Shown in pieces: positions 17,069-25,166 of a stretch of 64,000 bases of DNA. The position numbers were made by a program, and so were the translations under genes. The number at the start of each line of letters is the position of its first letter. Within the stretch, counting starts at the first letter, position 1. This DNA comes from Sporolactobacillus sp. THM7-4 (GTDB taxonomy: Bacteria > Bacillota > Bacilli > Bacillales > Sporolactobacillaceae): NCBI RefSeq assembly GCF_004153165.1, contig NZ_SEMD01000001.1:346651-410650 (forward strand), read 5' to 3'. The notes beneath the pieces were generated by a model that worked only from the letters and a program-made list of their open reading frames with translations, ran no database searches and was not told where the DNA came from.

Positions 17069-18322
17069 TCAGTGTACAGTCGCCTTTTTACCTGTACCGA
17101 GCTGAATCTCCTGATCACTTTTCTTATTTTTACTTAAGAAAAAGATCGAGTAAACGGTAAATGCAAAGACAACGCAGCCAATAACTAAGAATGTGAAATT
17201 AAAACCCGTTCGATCATAAAGAGTACCGATTAGTGATGAAAAAGCAATAACTCCTACTTGCCCTGAAACCTGAAATCCAATTAAGTAAATCGTTGCCGAT
17301 AATCTTGAATCAAAGTTAAGAGCAATATACTTAAAAATTGAAACAAGCAGAATAGGTGTTTCAAATCCATGCAAAAGCTTGATCAGCGATATGCCTACCG
17401 CACCGGGAACCAGTGCCGATCCGATAATACGTGATCCCATAATGATACCGGCAAGGGTAAGCGAGCGCTTTGCTCCAAGCTTATTGACAATGAACGGAGC
17501 CGCAAACATCATTGCTGACTCAAGAAAAACCTGGAAAGAATTAAGGTATCCATAGAACTGGTTCCCCAGATCCGGATTAGAAAAATGCCTGACGTAAAAA
17601 ATCGGAAACAATTGTTGATCATAAATGGTGTAAATGCATGAGGTTCCGAATAAGAAGATGATTAAGAGCCAGAACCTTTTCAATTTAAACGTATGGACAA
17701 TACTTTTCCAATCCAGATCTGATGTTTTCTCTTTTTCTTCTTTACTGATTTCAATTCTATAGAAACAATTAACAAGGAAGAAAACAAAACCGGCAGCCGA
17801 AGCCAGCCAAAAATTCAAGTGTGGGCTAATGCTTATTGAAATTCCTGCAACAAATGCACCCATTGCATATCCAAGGGAGCCCCACATTCTTGAAGTACCA
17901 AACTCGAATTGGAATTTACGGCTTAACTTCTCTGAGTAGGCTTCGATGACACCGACTCCTGCAAGGAATGCTGCAGCAAGATAGATCGCTCCGAGAATGG
18001 CCCCGACAAAAAAGTTGGATTTTAATAAGGGTTCATAGACATAAATCAGAAATGGCCCTGTTCCCATCAGAAGAAAGCTTTGAAACCATATTAACGCTTT
18101 TCTGGTCCCGAGTTTGTCTTCAATCACTCCGTAAACAAGCATATAGATTAAGGCAACCGTTGAATTAATGGAATATAACGTCCCCGTTTGCAGTCCGGAC
18201 AAGCCAAGTGTCCTATTCAGCCAAATGGCATAAAACGCCCACCATACAGACCAGGAAACAAAAAAGAAGAACAGGTAACCAGACGAAAACCAATAATTCT
18301 TATTTCTGAACATATTCATCAT
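17069..18322 (-). CDS. LacY-type MFS sugar:proton symporter, probable sucrose permease
   Basis: Oligosaccharide:H+ symporter of the LacY/CscB branch, about 417 residues with 12 hydrophobic helices. NYWFSSGYLFFFFVSWSVWW at the start and DKLGTRKALIW in the first cytoplasmic loop are typical. Loop 6-7 is short and charged (EISKEEKEKTSD). The ATG at 18322 has GAAGGAG at a 6-nt spacing, while the upstream GTG overlaps that ribosome site. It lies with an invertase, a fructokinase and a LacI repressor, so sucrose is the likely substrate. Raffinose or lactose cannot be excluded. Its promoter carries LacI-type and CcpA-type sites. Confidence 0.82.
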   Translation of the reverse strand: MMNMFRNKNYWFSSGYLFFFFVSWSVWWAFYAIWLNRTLGLSGLQTGTLYSINSTVALIYMLVYGVIEDKLGTRKALIWFQSFLLMGTGPFLIYVYEPLLKSNFFVGAILGAIYLAAAFLAGVGVIEAYSEKLSRKFQFEFGTSRMWGSLGYAMGAFVAGISISISPHLNFWLASAAGFVFFLVNCFYRIEISKEEKEKTSDLDWKSIVHTFKLKRFWLLIIFLFGTSCIYTIYDQQLFPIFYVRHFSNPDLGNQFYGYLNSFQVFLESAMMFAAPFIVNKLGAKRSLTLAGIIMGSRIIGSALVPGAVGISLIKLLHGFETPILLVSIFKYIALNFDSRLSATIYLIGFQVSGQVGVIAFSSLIGTLYDRTGFNFTFLVIGCVVFAFTVYSIFFLSKNKKSDQEIQLGTGKKATVH

Positions 18323-18550
18323 CGATCGCTCCTTCACTGGAAAAAGTTATAAATGCTCAAAGAGTTGTCAATCATACAGTGTGTAACCGGATACAGTCTG
18401 ATGTCCGTGTTTACAATATAAGAAGAACAGAGCAGCCAGACCTGATGTATGCGATTACATTTTGCTGTTTTGATCCTGCTCCCGGCCTGAAACAGGCGAC
18501 CTGGAGCACCGTACCGCCGTGTAAGATCACTCAAATTTTAACTCTATGAT

Positions 18551-18703
18551 GCGTTTTTGCTCAACTCCGATTTTTTGCTCGACTTTTTAAGCTTTTTGCT
18601 CGACTTTTCAGGTTTTTTGCCCGACTTTGGAACGTTTTTGCTCAACTCCGATTTTTTGCCCAACTTTTTGGGCTTTTTGCTCGACTTTTCAGGTTTTTTG
18701 CCC
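18551..18703. repeat. Tandem array, GAGCAAAAA family (second copy, inverted)
   Basis: Read on the minus strand this is the same family as 2526-2684. The same two unit lengths recur, 18 bp (GGGCAAAAAATCGGAGTT type) and 21 bp, in the order 18, 21, 21, 21, 18, 21, 21 reading left to right. It lies about 230 bp before the sucrose permease and downstream of its promoter, so it should be transcribed as part of the 5' leader. Confidence 0.9.
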
Positions 18704-18722
18704 GACTTTTTTGACTTATCAT

Positions 18723-18737
18723 CGAAAGCGCTTTCAT
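18723..18737 (-). promoter_or_regulatory. CcpA-type cre site
   Basis: ATGAAAGCGCTTTCG on the minus strand, with the perfect palindrome GAAAGCGCTTTC. It closely fits the cre consensus and sits just downstream of the -10 of the permease promoter, where CcpA usually represses. Confidence 0.75.
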
Positions 18738-18742
18738 TAATT

Positions 18743-18784
18743 ATAATATGTCAACCGCTTTCATATGTCAACGGGTTGACATAT
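18743..18784 (-). promoter_or_regulatory. Sucrose permease promoter with LacI-type operators
   Basis: On the minus strand, TTGACA (18766-18771), a 17-bp spacer and TATTAT (18743-18748). The -35 lies within a perfect operator palindrome, ATATGTCAAC-GG-GTTGACATAT (18763-18784). A second half-matching operator (TATGTCAAC at 18747-18755) fills the spacer and also reads as a weak cre. The adjacent LacI-type gene is the obvious regulator. Confidence 0.78.
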
Positions 18785-18867
18785 TTTTTTAAACTTTCTT
18801 TTCAATGGATTAGTTTATTTTTTTAATAGATCAGCATATCCCCTTTATTTCTGGTCATTGAATCATC

Positions 18868-19848
18868 TTATTCGGTGATTCCTTTAACCAGTTGAACGGG
18901 AAGAATGATTTCTCTGTTTTCTTCCTTAAAGTGGCCTTCAATTTTCTGAATCAGAATCTGAACAGCTTTTTCAGCCATTTCCTTAATCGGTTGCCTGATC
19001 GTTGTTAAATATGGCAGACAAATCCGAACCGTTTCTGTTCCATCATAGCCTACAACCTTCAGTTCTTCCGGAATCTTAAGTCCCCTTTTTTCTGCTTCCG
19101 AAAAAACAGTCGCTGCGATTAAGTCATCGCTGGCAAAGATACCGTCTGTTTCCGGATGATCATTGAATAATTTCCGGACAGTCTCCAGGCATCTCCTGTA
19201 AATCAGGCTTTCCGGCAACTCATAAGTTACCGGAGTTATTCCCGCCTCTCTCATCATTTGTTCGTATCCGTCCCGACGCTTATTTGCCGGTGTCTCCAGT
19301 TCATGTGGCCCGTTGATATGAATAATCTTTCGGCATCCCTGATCCAGCAGCCATTTTGTCGCTATTTTTCCGCCATTAAAATTGTCTGAAGCAACGACCG
19401 GAATATCATCGGAAAGATAGCGATCAATCGCCACAATTGGAAGGTTCATTCGCTGATATTCGGGCAGGCGATTATGAGCACCGACAATGATGCCATCCAC
19501 TTGGTTTCTTTGCAGCATTTCCAAATAACTTTGTTCTTTATCCGCACGGTCCAGGCTGTTGCACAGCAATATTTTATAACCCAGGGACGCGCAGATATTT
19601 TCGATGTGAAATACGAGTTCCCCGAAAAATGGATTACTCGTCGTCGGGAATATCAATCCGATAAAATATGTATGCTGGTGGTAGAGCGACCGCGCAAGTT
19701 CGTTCGGATAGTAGTTCAATTCTTTCATCGCTTGATTAACTTTTTCTCTCGTTTTCCGGCTTATATAGCCCCGATTGTTCAGAACTCGTGAAACTGTGGT
19801 CGGAGAAACTTCGGCCAGAAGTGCTATGTCTTTAATCGTTGGCTTCAT
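18868..19848 (-). CDS. LacI-family repressor of the sucrose genes
   Basis: Transcriptional repressor of about 326 residues. The N-terminal helix-turn-helix is KPTIKDIALLAEVSPTTVSRVLN (residues 2-24), followed by the hinge helix NELARSLYHQHT and a periplasmic-binding-like effector domain (IFPTTSNPFF, GIFASDDLIAATV, GYDGTETV). The ATG at 19848 has AGGAG 11 nt upstream; a TTG nine bases earlier is too close to that site. It lies between the fructokinase and permease genes, and the TATGTCAAC palindromes before the permease are its likely operators. ScrR or SacR of lactic acid bacteria is the nearest functional parallel. Confidence 0.88.
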   Translation of the reverse strand: MKPTIKDIALLAEVSPTTVSRVLNNRGYISRKTREKVNQAMKELNYYPNELARSLYHQHTYFIGLIFPTTSNPFFGELVFHIENICASLGYKILLCNSLDRADKEQSYLEMLQRNQVDGIIVGAHNRLPEYQRMNLPIVAIDRYLSDDIPVVASDNFNGGKIATKWLLDQGCRKIIHINGPHELETPANKRRDGYEQMMREAGITPVTYELPESLIYRRCLETVRKLFNDHPETDGIFASDDLIAATVFSEAEKRGLKIPEELKVVGYDGTETVRICLPYLTTIRQPIKEMAEKAVQILIQKIEGHFKEENREIILPVQLVKGITE

Positions 19849-19932
19849 GATGAACAAAACTCCTGTTTTTGATTCTATTTTAGCGCTTTATGAACTTCTG
19901 TCACGAACAATTCATCTGTCTTTAAAAAATAA

Positions 19933-19972
19933 AACTTGGCCCACGCCCCATTTCATGGACGACAAGCCAGGT
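19933..19972 (-). terminator. Terminator after the fructokinase gene
   Basis: On the minus strand a long interrupted stem (ACCTGGCTTG arm, CCAT-GAA-ATGG tip, GGGCCAAGT arm) is followed by TTTATTTTTT. It ends transcripts from the fructokinase gene before the repressor gene. Confidence 0.65.
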
Positions 19973-20001
19973 TTTTAATTCTTTCCGCTTTGATAGTCGT
20001 A

Positions 20002-20895
20002 TTATGCTTGTGAAACCTGCTCTTTCTCCATCGCCTGTTTTGCCAGGATTAGCGCACCTGTTATGCCTGCGTTGTCTCCGAGCGCCGGAGGAACAACATA
20101 TTCGTCGATTTTTTCCTTAAGCTCAGGGAAGTCGAGGTAACCGCCAAGCAATTCCCTGAGTCTTGCGCGAATCATGGGGAACAGTTGCTTCTGTTTCATG
20201 ACTCCGCCGCCCATGATGATCCGTTTCGGCGAGACGATCAGCACATATTGCATCAGTGCCTGAGCCAGGTATTCAGCCTCAATCTCCCAGACTTTCTGAT
20301 TGTTCTCCAGCTCGGATGCGGGCTTCCCCCAGCGCGCTTCAAGTGCCGGACCTGAGGCGATCCCCTCCAGGCAGTCGTGGTGATACGGGCAAATGCCTTC
20401 AAATTTATCTTTTGGATGACGGCGCAACAGAATGTGCCCCATCTCCGGGTGGGACATGCCTTGCAGCAGCTGACCCCTCGCGACAAGACCCGCCCCGATA
20501 CCTGTACCGACCGTAATGTAGAGGCATCCGTCCAGCCCCTTCGCCGCTCCAAAGTACAGTTCACCAAGAGCGGCTCCGTTAACGTCGGTACTGAATCCGA
20601 CTGGAACATGCAAGGCGTCTTCCATGGTTTTGACAAAGGGAAAGTTCGCCCATCCCGGTTTCGGCGTCGATGTGATGAAGCCATAAGTCTCGCTCTCTTT
20701 ATTTAAGTCTACCGGTCCGAAAGACGCGATTCCAAGTGCCTCAATTTTAAAGTTTTGGAAAAAACGAATCACGTTCGCCATGGTCACGTTCGGATCCTCA
20801 GTCGCAACCCTTTCCCTTGCATAAATCTTTCCATTCTCATCGCCAATGGCGCAGACAAACTTCGTCCCGCCGGCCTCAATCCCGCCAAAATACAT
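20002..20895 (-). CDS. scrK: ROK-family fructokinase
   Basis: Phosphorylates the fructose released from sucrose, using ATP. It is 297 residues long and starts MYFGGIEAGGTKFVCAIGD with the ATP phosphate-binding loop. ITVGTGIGAGLV follows near 135. The ROK zinc motif is present as HPEMGHILLRRH, then CPYHHDCLEG. The length and the zinc site match the ScrK/GmuE fructokinases rather than glucokinases. It has its own TTAACA-17-TATAAT promoter upstream (20961-20989) and its own terminator, so it forms a single-gene unit of the sucrose regulon. Confidence 0.9.
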   Translation of the reverse strand: MYFGGIEAGGTKFVCAIGDENGKIYARERVATEDPNVTMANVIRFFQNFKIEALGIASFGPVDLNKESETYGFITSTPKPGWANFPFVKTMEDALHVPVGFSTDVNGAALGELYFGAAKGLDGCLYITVGTGIGAGLVARGQLLQGMSHPEMGHILLRRHPKDKFEGICPYHHDCLEGIASGPALEARWGKPASELENNQKVWEIEAEYLAQALMQYVLIVSPKRIIMGGGVMKQKQLFPMIRARLRELLGGYLDFPELKEKIDEYVVPPALGDNAGITGALILAKQAMEKEQVSQA

Positions 20896-20960
20896 TTTAT
20901 CGTCACATCCCGTTTTATAAGATTCTTTAATTTTGTAAGCGCTGTCTTCACTGTGTTTTT

Positions 20961-20989
20961 ATTATAACAAAACTTCGGGTATATGTTAA
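20961..20989 (-). promoter_or_regulatory. Promoter of scrK
   Basis: TTAACA, a 17-bp spacer and TATAAT, with the TGT extension before the -10. TATGTTAAC over the -35 resembles one half of the LacI-type operator found before the permease. Confidence 0.7.
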
Positions 20990-21075
20990 CGACAATTGTG
21001 ACAATTTAAGTTATTTTTTACTGAGATAATGAAATCTGCTCTATGTATTTTCAGTTATTTCTGAACTATCTGCGC

Positions 21076-21147
21076 CTGTTGATTTCTCCGGAGTGGCTGA
21101 TCGGAGAGTGGCTGTTGAATTCCAGACCGTGACAGTCGAATCCGGAA
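21076..21147. repeat. Short TGTTGAATT-family array
   Basis: CTGTTGATT, a 15-bp partial unit, CTGTTGAATTCC and CAGTCGAATCC, with 21-bp spacing between the full units. Degenerate member of the 4272-4430 family, next to a 34-bp stem-loop copy. Confidence 0.55.
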
Positions 21148-21166
21148 TGATAGCCTGATAGAGAAA

Positions 21167-21200
21167 TGAACTTTTCCCGATCTGTCAGGAAAAGTTCACT
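21167..21200. repeat. 34-bp stem-loop repeat (copy 2)
   Basis: TGAACTTTTCCCGATCTGTC then AGGAAAAGTTCACT. GAACTTTTCC pairs perfectly with GGAAAAGTTC. Nearly identical to 14821-14854. It lies 30 bp after the stop of the MFS gene and may end its transcript. Confidence 0.8.
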
Positions 21201-21229
21201 CTTCTTCTTTATCAGTTACCTTAATTTGT

Positions 21230-22510
21230 CTATTTTCCAATAATCATCTCAGCTGGCTCTCTGCGGTTAAACAGAGAAAAAACGATTCCGTAAATACCCA
21301 TGCCAAGAAATGCGATCAGGCTGAGAATGAAGAAAGTCCATGTGTATCCCCATAACACGGTGAGCGGAATCGTCAGTGGTGCAATGGTCCTTCCGAGCGA
21401 AAAACGGAGGCCGGCGGCTGCGAAATATTGCCCGCGCAGGTTTTCCGGTGCGAGTTTGGCGATAAAGCTGTCCTGAACCCCAACGGTCATCAATTCTGCC
21501 CAGGAGAAAATCACAATGGCCAGAAAGAGCAGCCAGATGTTGACGGTTGACCCGATGATAATGACAGCGATGCCGTAACAAAAAGACGAACCCATAAAGA
21601 CTGTGCTTTCCTTAAATTTTGTCATCCACCTGGTTACGATTACAGTCAGAAGAGCTACAAGCAAGCCGTTGATCGAAACCATCAGGCTGAAGGCACTTTT
21701 TCCGTCAAGATGGAGTGCCCAGTTCCCAAGCGACATCAGCGTCTGCTCTCTGACGTTTTCCGTGGTGTAAACAGCAATAAGTAAATCCAGTTGCATAAAT
21801 GTCTGGGCAACACAGATGCCTGCCAAAATATAAAGGAGAAACACGTTGTCTTTGAAAATTACCCGATAATCCCTTAATTGATACTTAAGATAATCTGTCC
21901 AGCGACCAAAGGCCTTGAGGTGCTTCTCCTTTCCGGCCGGTACGGTTTCGTGAATCCATGTCCTGAGCACAAATACGAGAATAACACTGACGGCGGCGCA
22001 GACAGAGAGAAACGGAAACCGGTAATTGAAGAAGAAAATGCCGCCAAGAATCGGACCGATAATAACTGCGACGTTAATCGATGTATAAAAGATAGCAAAC
22101 ACCTTTGCACGATACTCTTCAGGGACAACATCCGCAATCATCGCGTGACTCGCCGGCCAGTACAGCTGACCAAACAGTCCGAGAAATGAAAAACTGATAA
22201 AAGTCACAATGGGAGAGACCAGCCATGGCGAATTCGCCAGGGCAAAAAAGAAAAAACAGACCGTCTGGCCGATCGCCGAGAAGACCATCATCTTTTTCCG
22301 TCCGAAATGATCCGCACAATAACCTCCGAACAACCCGAAGACTGTACCGATCACCTGCGACAGGACAAGCAGAAAACCAGCTGTTTCCTGTCCGAAGGAT
22401 TTAGAAAAATAGATCGCCATAAAGGGAAAATACATCCAAAAGAGTATATTAAAAATTCCCTCTCCAATCAGTCTGACTTTCAAGTTTATATCCCAATCAC
22501 GCCATTTCAT
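21230..22510 (-). CDS. MFS transporter, probable drug efflux (DHA1-like)
   Basis: Major facilitator protein of about 426 residues with 12 hydrophobic helices. The loop 2-3 motif DHFGRKKMM is intact, and YWPASHAMIADVVPEEYRAKVFA and the motif-C-like NVAVIIGPILGG are typical of the proton-driven drug exporter group. The ATG at 22510 has GAGGGG at 6 nt. The leader upstream holds two tiny peptide frames with strong ribosome sites and an intrinsic terminator, an arrangement used by antibiotic-inducible resistance genes. That context supports an export role. The substrate is unknown. Confidence 0.8.
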   Translation of the reverse strand: MKWRDWDINLKVRLIGEGIFNILFWMYFPFMAIYFSKSFGQETAGFLLVLSQVIGTVFGLFGGYCADHFGRKKMMVFSAIGQTVCFFFFALANSPWLVSPIVTFISFSFLGLFGQLYWPASHAMIADVVPEEYRAKVFAIFYTSINVAVIIGPILGGIFFFNYRFPFLSVCAAVSVILVFVLRTWIHETVPAGKEKHLKAFGRWTDYLKYQLRDYRVIFKDNVFLLYILAGICVAQTFMQLDLLIAVYTTENVREQTLMSLGNWALHLDGKSAFSLMVSINGLLVALLTVIVTRWMTKFKESTVFMGSSFCYGIAVIIIGSTVNIWLLFLAIVIFSWAELMTVGVQDSFIAKLAPENLRGQYFAAAGLRFSLGRTIAPLTIPLTVLWGYTWTFFILSLIAFLGMGIYGIVFSLFNRREPAEMIIGK

Positions 22511-22563
22511 CAAAATCCCCTCGTTTCTTCATTCTTTTCCTCATCAAAAGGGGAAATACAAAC

Positions 22564-22605
22564 AAAAAGCCTGCCCAAAGCATAACAAGACATGCTCAGG
22601 CAGAC
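22564..22605 (-). terminator. Leader attenuator terminator before the MFS gene
   Basis: On the minus strand GTCTGCCTGAGCAT pairs with ATGCTTTGGGCAGGC (one bulge) and TTTTTG follows. Being upstream of the gene, it should stop transcription unless disrupted. Its 5' arm shares AGTCT (22602-22606) with an alternative hairpin formed with AGACT at 22615-22619. Confidence 0.75.
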
Positions 22606-22608
22606 TCC

Positions 22609-22632
22609 TTAATCAGTCTCTCGTCGCAGCAT
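22609..22632 (-). CDS. Leader peptide MLRRETD of the MFS attenuator
   Basis: ATG at 22632 with GGGGAG at a 7-nt spacing, then seven codons and TAA. The stop codon lies 3 nt before the 5' arm of the terminator, and the last codons form one arm of the competing hairpin. A ribosome held on these codons should prevent terminator folding. The Arg-Arg pair resembles arrest peptides of macrolide-inducible genes, but this is inference. Confidence 0.6.
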   Translation of the reverse strand: MLRRETD

Positions 22633-22694
22633 GATTACGCTCCCCAAATGATGATCGGACAAAACAGCAGAAAAAATCCTCTTTTTCAAGGGCT

Positions 22695-22739
22695 TTATTT
22701 TGCCTTTTTCAATACCCGCATCATTTTTGACGTAATCAT
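22695..22739 (-). CDS. Upstream leader frame MITSKMMRVLKKAK
   Basis: Fourteen codons from an ATG with CGGAG 8 nt upstream, ending 62 nt before the MLRRETD frame. Basic and short. It may be a second sensing peptide in the same leader; evidence is limited to the ribosome site and position. Confidence 0.4.
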   Translation of the reverse strand: MITSKMMRVLKKAK

Positions 22740-22951
22740 ATGAAAAACTCCGATCCGACTGAAAATATTAATCCTGTTTTATAACAACTCACCCAGCCAT
22801 CGGGCAGGTGTGGGAAAATCCGTTCTCTCAGATTCTATGCGGAGGCAATCCAATCGATACCCACTCACATTTCCAAGATGGATTATACCCTTATTTTACC
22901 TGTTTGACAATGGAGGAAATACGAGTTTCTCAGGTAGAACCACGATTCCAC

Positions 22952-23863
22952 TTAACCCGTAAACTTTTCAACCTTAACAGGGTCGATTGGCAATCGCTTA
23001 TTAAACTTCAGGAAAACATAAATGCCGATCAAAATAATGCCTGAGCCGATGATCTGCGCCGGTGTGAGACGATCTCCGAAAATGAAAAAGGCAAAAATAT
23101 AAGTCCCGACCGGTTCACCCAAAATACTCATCGAAATGGTTGACGTATTCAGCCATTTGATCAGCCAGTTAAAGATCGAATGTCCGAGAATAGTCGACAC
23201 AAAGGCAAGGGAAAAGAACCATACCCAGTCCTTAGCCGGGTAGCCAGTAAAAGGAACGCGGACAGCGAGTGAATAAATAACCAAAAACAAACTGCTGGAA
23301 GCATAGCCGATAAAGGCGTAAGGAACAAGCGAAATGGTTTTTCTGACGTGCTGACCGATCAGAAAATAAATCGTGATCATCATGGCCGCAATGAAAGCGA
23401 GAATATCGCCAAACAGGGCCATTCCGCCGATTTGAAAGTCCCCGAACCCGATGATAAAACTCCCCAATATCGACATCAGCCCGCCGCAGACCGCCAAAAT
23501 ACTCAGTCGCTCCGCGTAAAGAAAATAGCCGCCGATAAAGGCGAAAATCGGCTGCAGGGTTACAATCACGGTTGAGCTTGCGATCGATGTAAAGCGCAGC
23601 GACTCAAACCAAAGTATGTAATGGACGGCCAGGAATATCCCGGACAAAATGCTCCATAACCACTGCTTCCAGGGCATCAACCTGAGCTCATTCAAGCTCT
23701 TGCCCATAAAGATAAAGGGCAATAGAATCAGGGCAGAAAACGCCATCCGATAAAAAGCAATGATCGGAGCAGGAGCGCTTGATAATTTAACAAAAATAGC
23801 CGACGTTGAAATAGCGGCTACTGCAAATAAAAGAAGGCTGTAATAGTAAACCTGTCGATGCAC
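22952..23863 (-). CDS. EamA-type DMT family transporter
   Basis: Drug/metabolite transporter superfamily carrier of about 304 residues with ten hydrophobic helices in two EamA repeats. Typical pieces are APAPIIAFYRMAFSALIL in the first repeat and STISMSILGEPVGTYIFAFFIFGDRLT in the second. The best start is the GTG at 23863, which has GAGGTG at a 6-nt spacing. An ATG at 23890 and a TTG at 23926 are alternatives. It is probably a metabolite exporter; the family does not allow a substrate to be named. It is separate from the next MFS gene because of that gene's long regulated leader. Confidence 0.82.
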   Translation of the reverse strand: MHRQVYYYSLLLFAVAAISTSAIFVKLSSAPAPIIAFYRMAFSALILLPFIFMGKSLNELRLMPWKQWLWSILSGIFLAVHYILWFESLRFTSIASSTVIVTLQPIFAFIGGYFLYAERLSILAVCGGLMSILGSFIIGFGDFQIGGMALFGDILAFIAAMMITIYFLIGQHVRKTISLVPYAFIGYASSSLFLVIYSLAVRVPFTGYPAKDWVWFFSLAFVSTILGHSIFNWLIKWLNTSTISMSILGEPVGTYIFAFFIFGDRLTPAQIIGSGIILIGIYVFLKFNKRLPIDPVKVEKFTG

Positions 23864-24104
23864 GCCCGTCACCTCATTCCAGTTATCCATTATTGTAAGT
23901 ATAGGATAGATGACGGATCCGGACAATAAAGAAACAATCCACTTTGGGGCTTTTTGTTTATTTTTTATAGTTGGATCGAAAAAAAAAGAGGCGAAAATTA
24001 TCTCGTCTCAGGTAGCCATTCCATTGTTTCACTTCAAGTACCATAATCAGGTTCGTGATTTTAGCAAGCCGGGAACTTCTCTCAATGCTGAAAAACGTTA
24101 CACT

Positions 24105-25166
24105 TCAAACCAATACTTCATTCAGGATTTGATCCTCGTGCAGTATTTTATGGGCGAGATCCCGGTACTCTGCAACATGAAGGTAGGTATAGCGCATCGG
24201 CTTCATTTCGGGCGCTTTGTCGATCGCCATATCAAAATCGTCCATCGTCATCTGAGCCTTCTTCGCAAAATCAAAAAATCCGGTCGTTGTCAGCACCTTA
24301 GTGATTCGCTCGTATCGGTGGTTCTGCACTTTGCTCATCAGATACGAAGCAACGCCAACCTGGATGCCGTGCAGCTGCGGGCGTTTGGAGTAAGCGTCGA
24401 GTGCATGAGAGATCAGGTGCTCGCTTCCGCTCGTCGGGGCACTGCTTCCGGCAATTTCCATTGAGATACCGGCCATGGTCAGCGAGTCGACCAGTTCTTT
24501 AATAAAAAGGTCGTCTCTGATTGTTCCGAAATCGGTTCGGACGAAGCTGTTTACGGCTTTTTTGGAGAGCATCAAAGCGCAATCGTCTACACGGGTCTTT
24601 CCGTGCTTTTCTTCAAAAACCCAATCTTCAGCAGCTGTGATTTTCGATACAAGATCACCGACACCGGAAAAGATGAAGCATTCAGGTGCTTTTTTCACAA
24701 CATCAACATCGATTATGATTCCATAAGGCATCTTGGCATGTACGGAGATCCGCCGGCCATGAATGGTCAGCGATGTGTTTGAACTCGAAAAACCGTCATT
24801 CGACGTTGAAGTCGGTACGCTGATGAACGGCCATTTTCGCAGAAGGGCCATATACTTTGACGCGTCGAGTGCCTTACCCCCGCCGATCCCGATCACTGCT
24901 TCAGTCTGAGGAGGAAGCCTGAACGCGTGATCAACAACTCCATCGATGTCGATATCTGTAATCTCACCCGTCTCAAGACATTCGATTCCGCTCTCCTTCA
25001 GAGATCCGAAGACTGCGTCACCCAATAAATCGGTCAGCCCCTGTCCGAAGAAAATCACGACTTTTTTAAACTGATGCCTTTTTAACAGCTGACCCATCTC
25101 TTTAAGGTTCCCTCTTTTTACATCGAGCAGTGTCGGAACAACAATCTGATGATTAGCAGCTTCCAT
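24105..25166 (-). CDS. egsA: sn-glycerol-1-phosphate dehydrogenase
   Basis: NAD(P)-dependent enzyme that reduces dihydroxyacetone phosphate to sn-glycerol-1-phosphate, as in archaeal lipids and in Bacillus AraM. It is 353 residues long. The iron-dependent alcohol-dehydrogenase fold shows GIGGGKALDASKYMA near 92-106, VPTSTSNDGFSSSNTSL, and metal-site histidines in SGSEHLISHALD and QLHGIQVG. It overlaps the upstream HAD phosphatase gene by 14 bp, so the two are translationally coupled. B. subtilis araL-araM similarly pairs a HAD phosphatase with this enzyme. Confidence 0.88.
   Translation of the reverse strand: MEAANHQIVVPTLLDVKRGNLKEMGQLLKRHQFKKVVIFFGQGLTDLLGDAVFGSLKESGIECLETGEITDIDIDGVVDHAFRLPPQTEAVIGIGGGKALDASKYMALLRKWPFISVPTSTSNDGFSSSNTSLTIHGRRISVHAKMPYGIIIDVDVVKKAPECFIFSGVGDLVSKITAAEDWVFEEKHGKTRVDDCALMLSKKAVNSFVRTDFGTIRDDLFIKELVDSLTMAGISMEIAGSSAPTSGSEHLISHALDAYSKRPQLHGIQVGVASYLMSKVQNHRYERITKVLTTTGFFDFAKKAQMTMDDFDMAIDKAPEMKPMRYTYLHVAEYRDLAHKILHEDQILNEVLV

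Noticed and set aside
22564-22739. Known metabolite riboswitch upstream of the MFS gene
   Set aside because: GGGGAG suggested a manganese-type or other aptamer, but no consensus I know fits, and the element is explained by ribosome sites, two leader peptides and a terminator.
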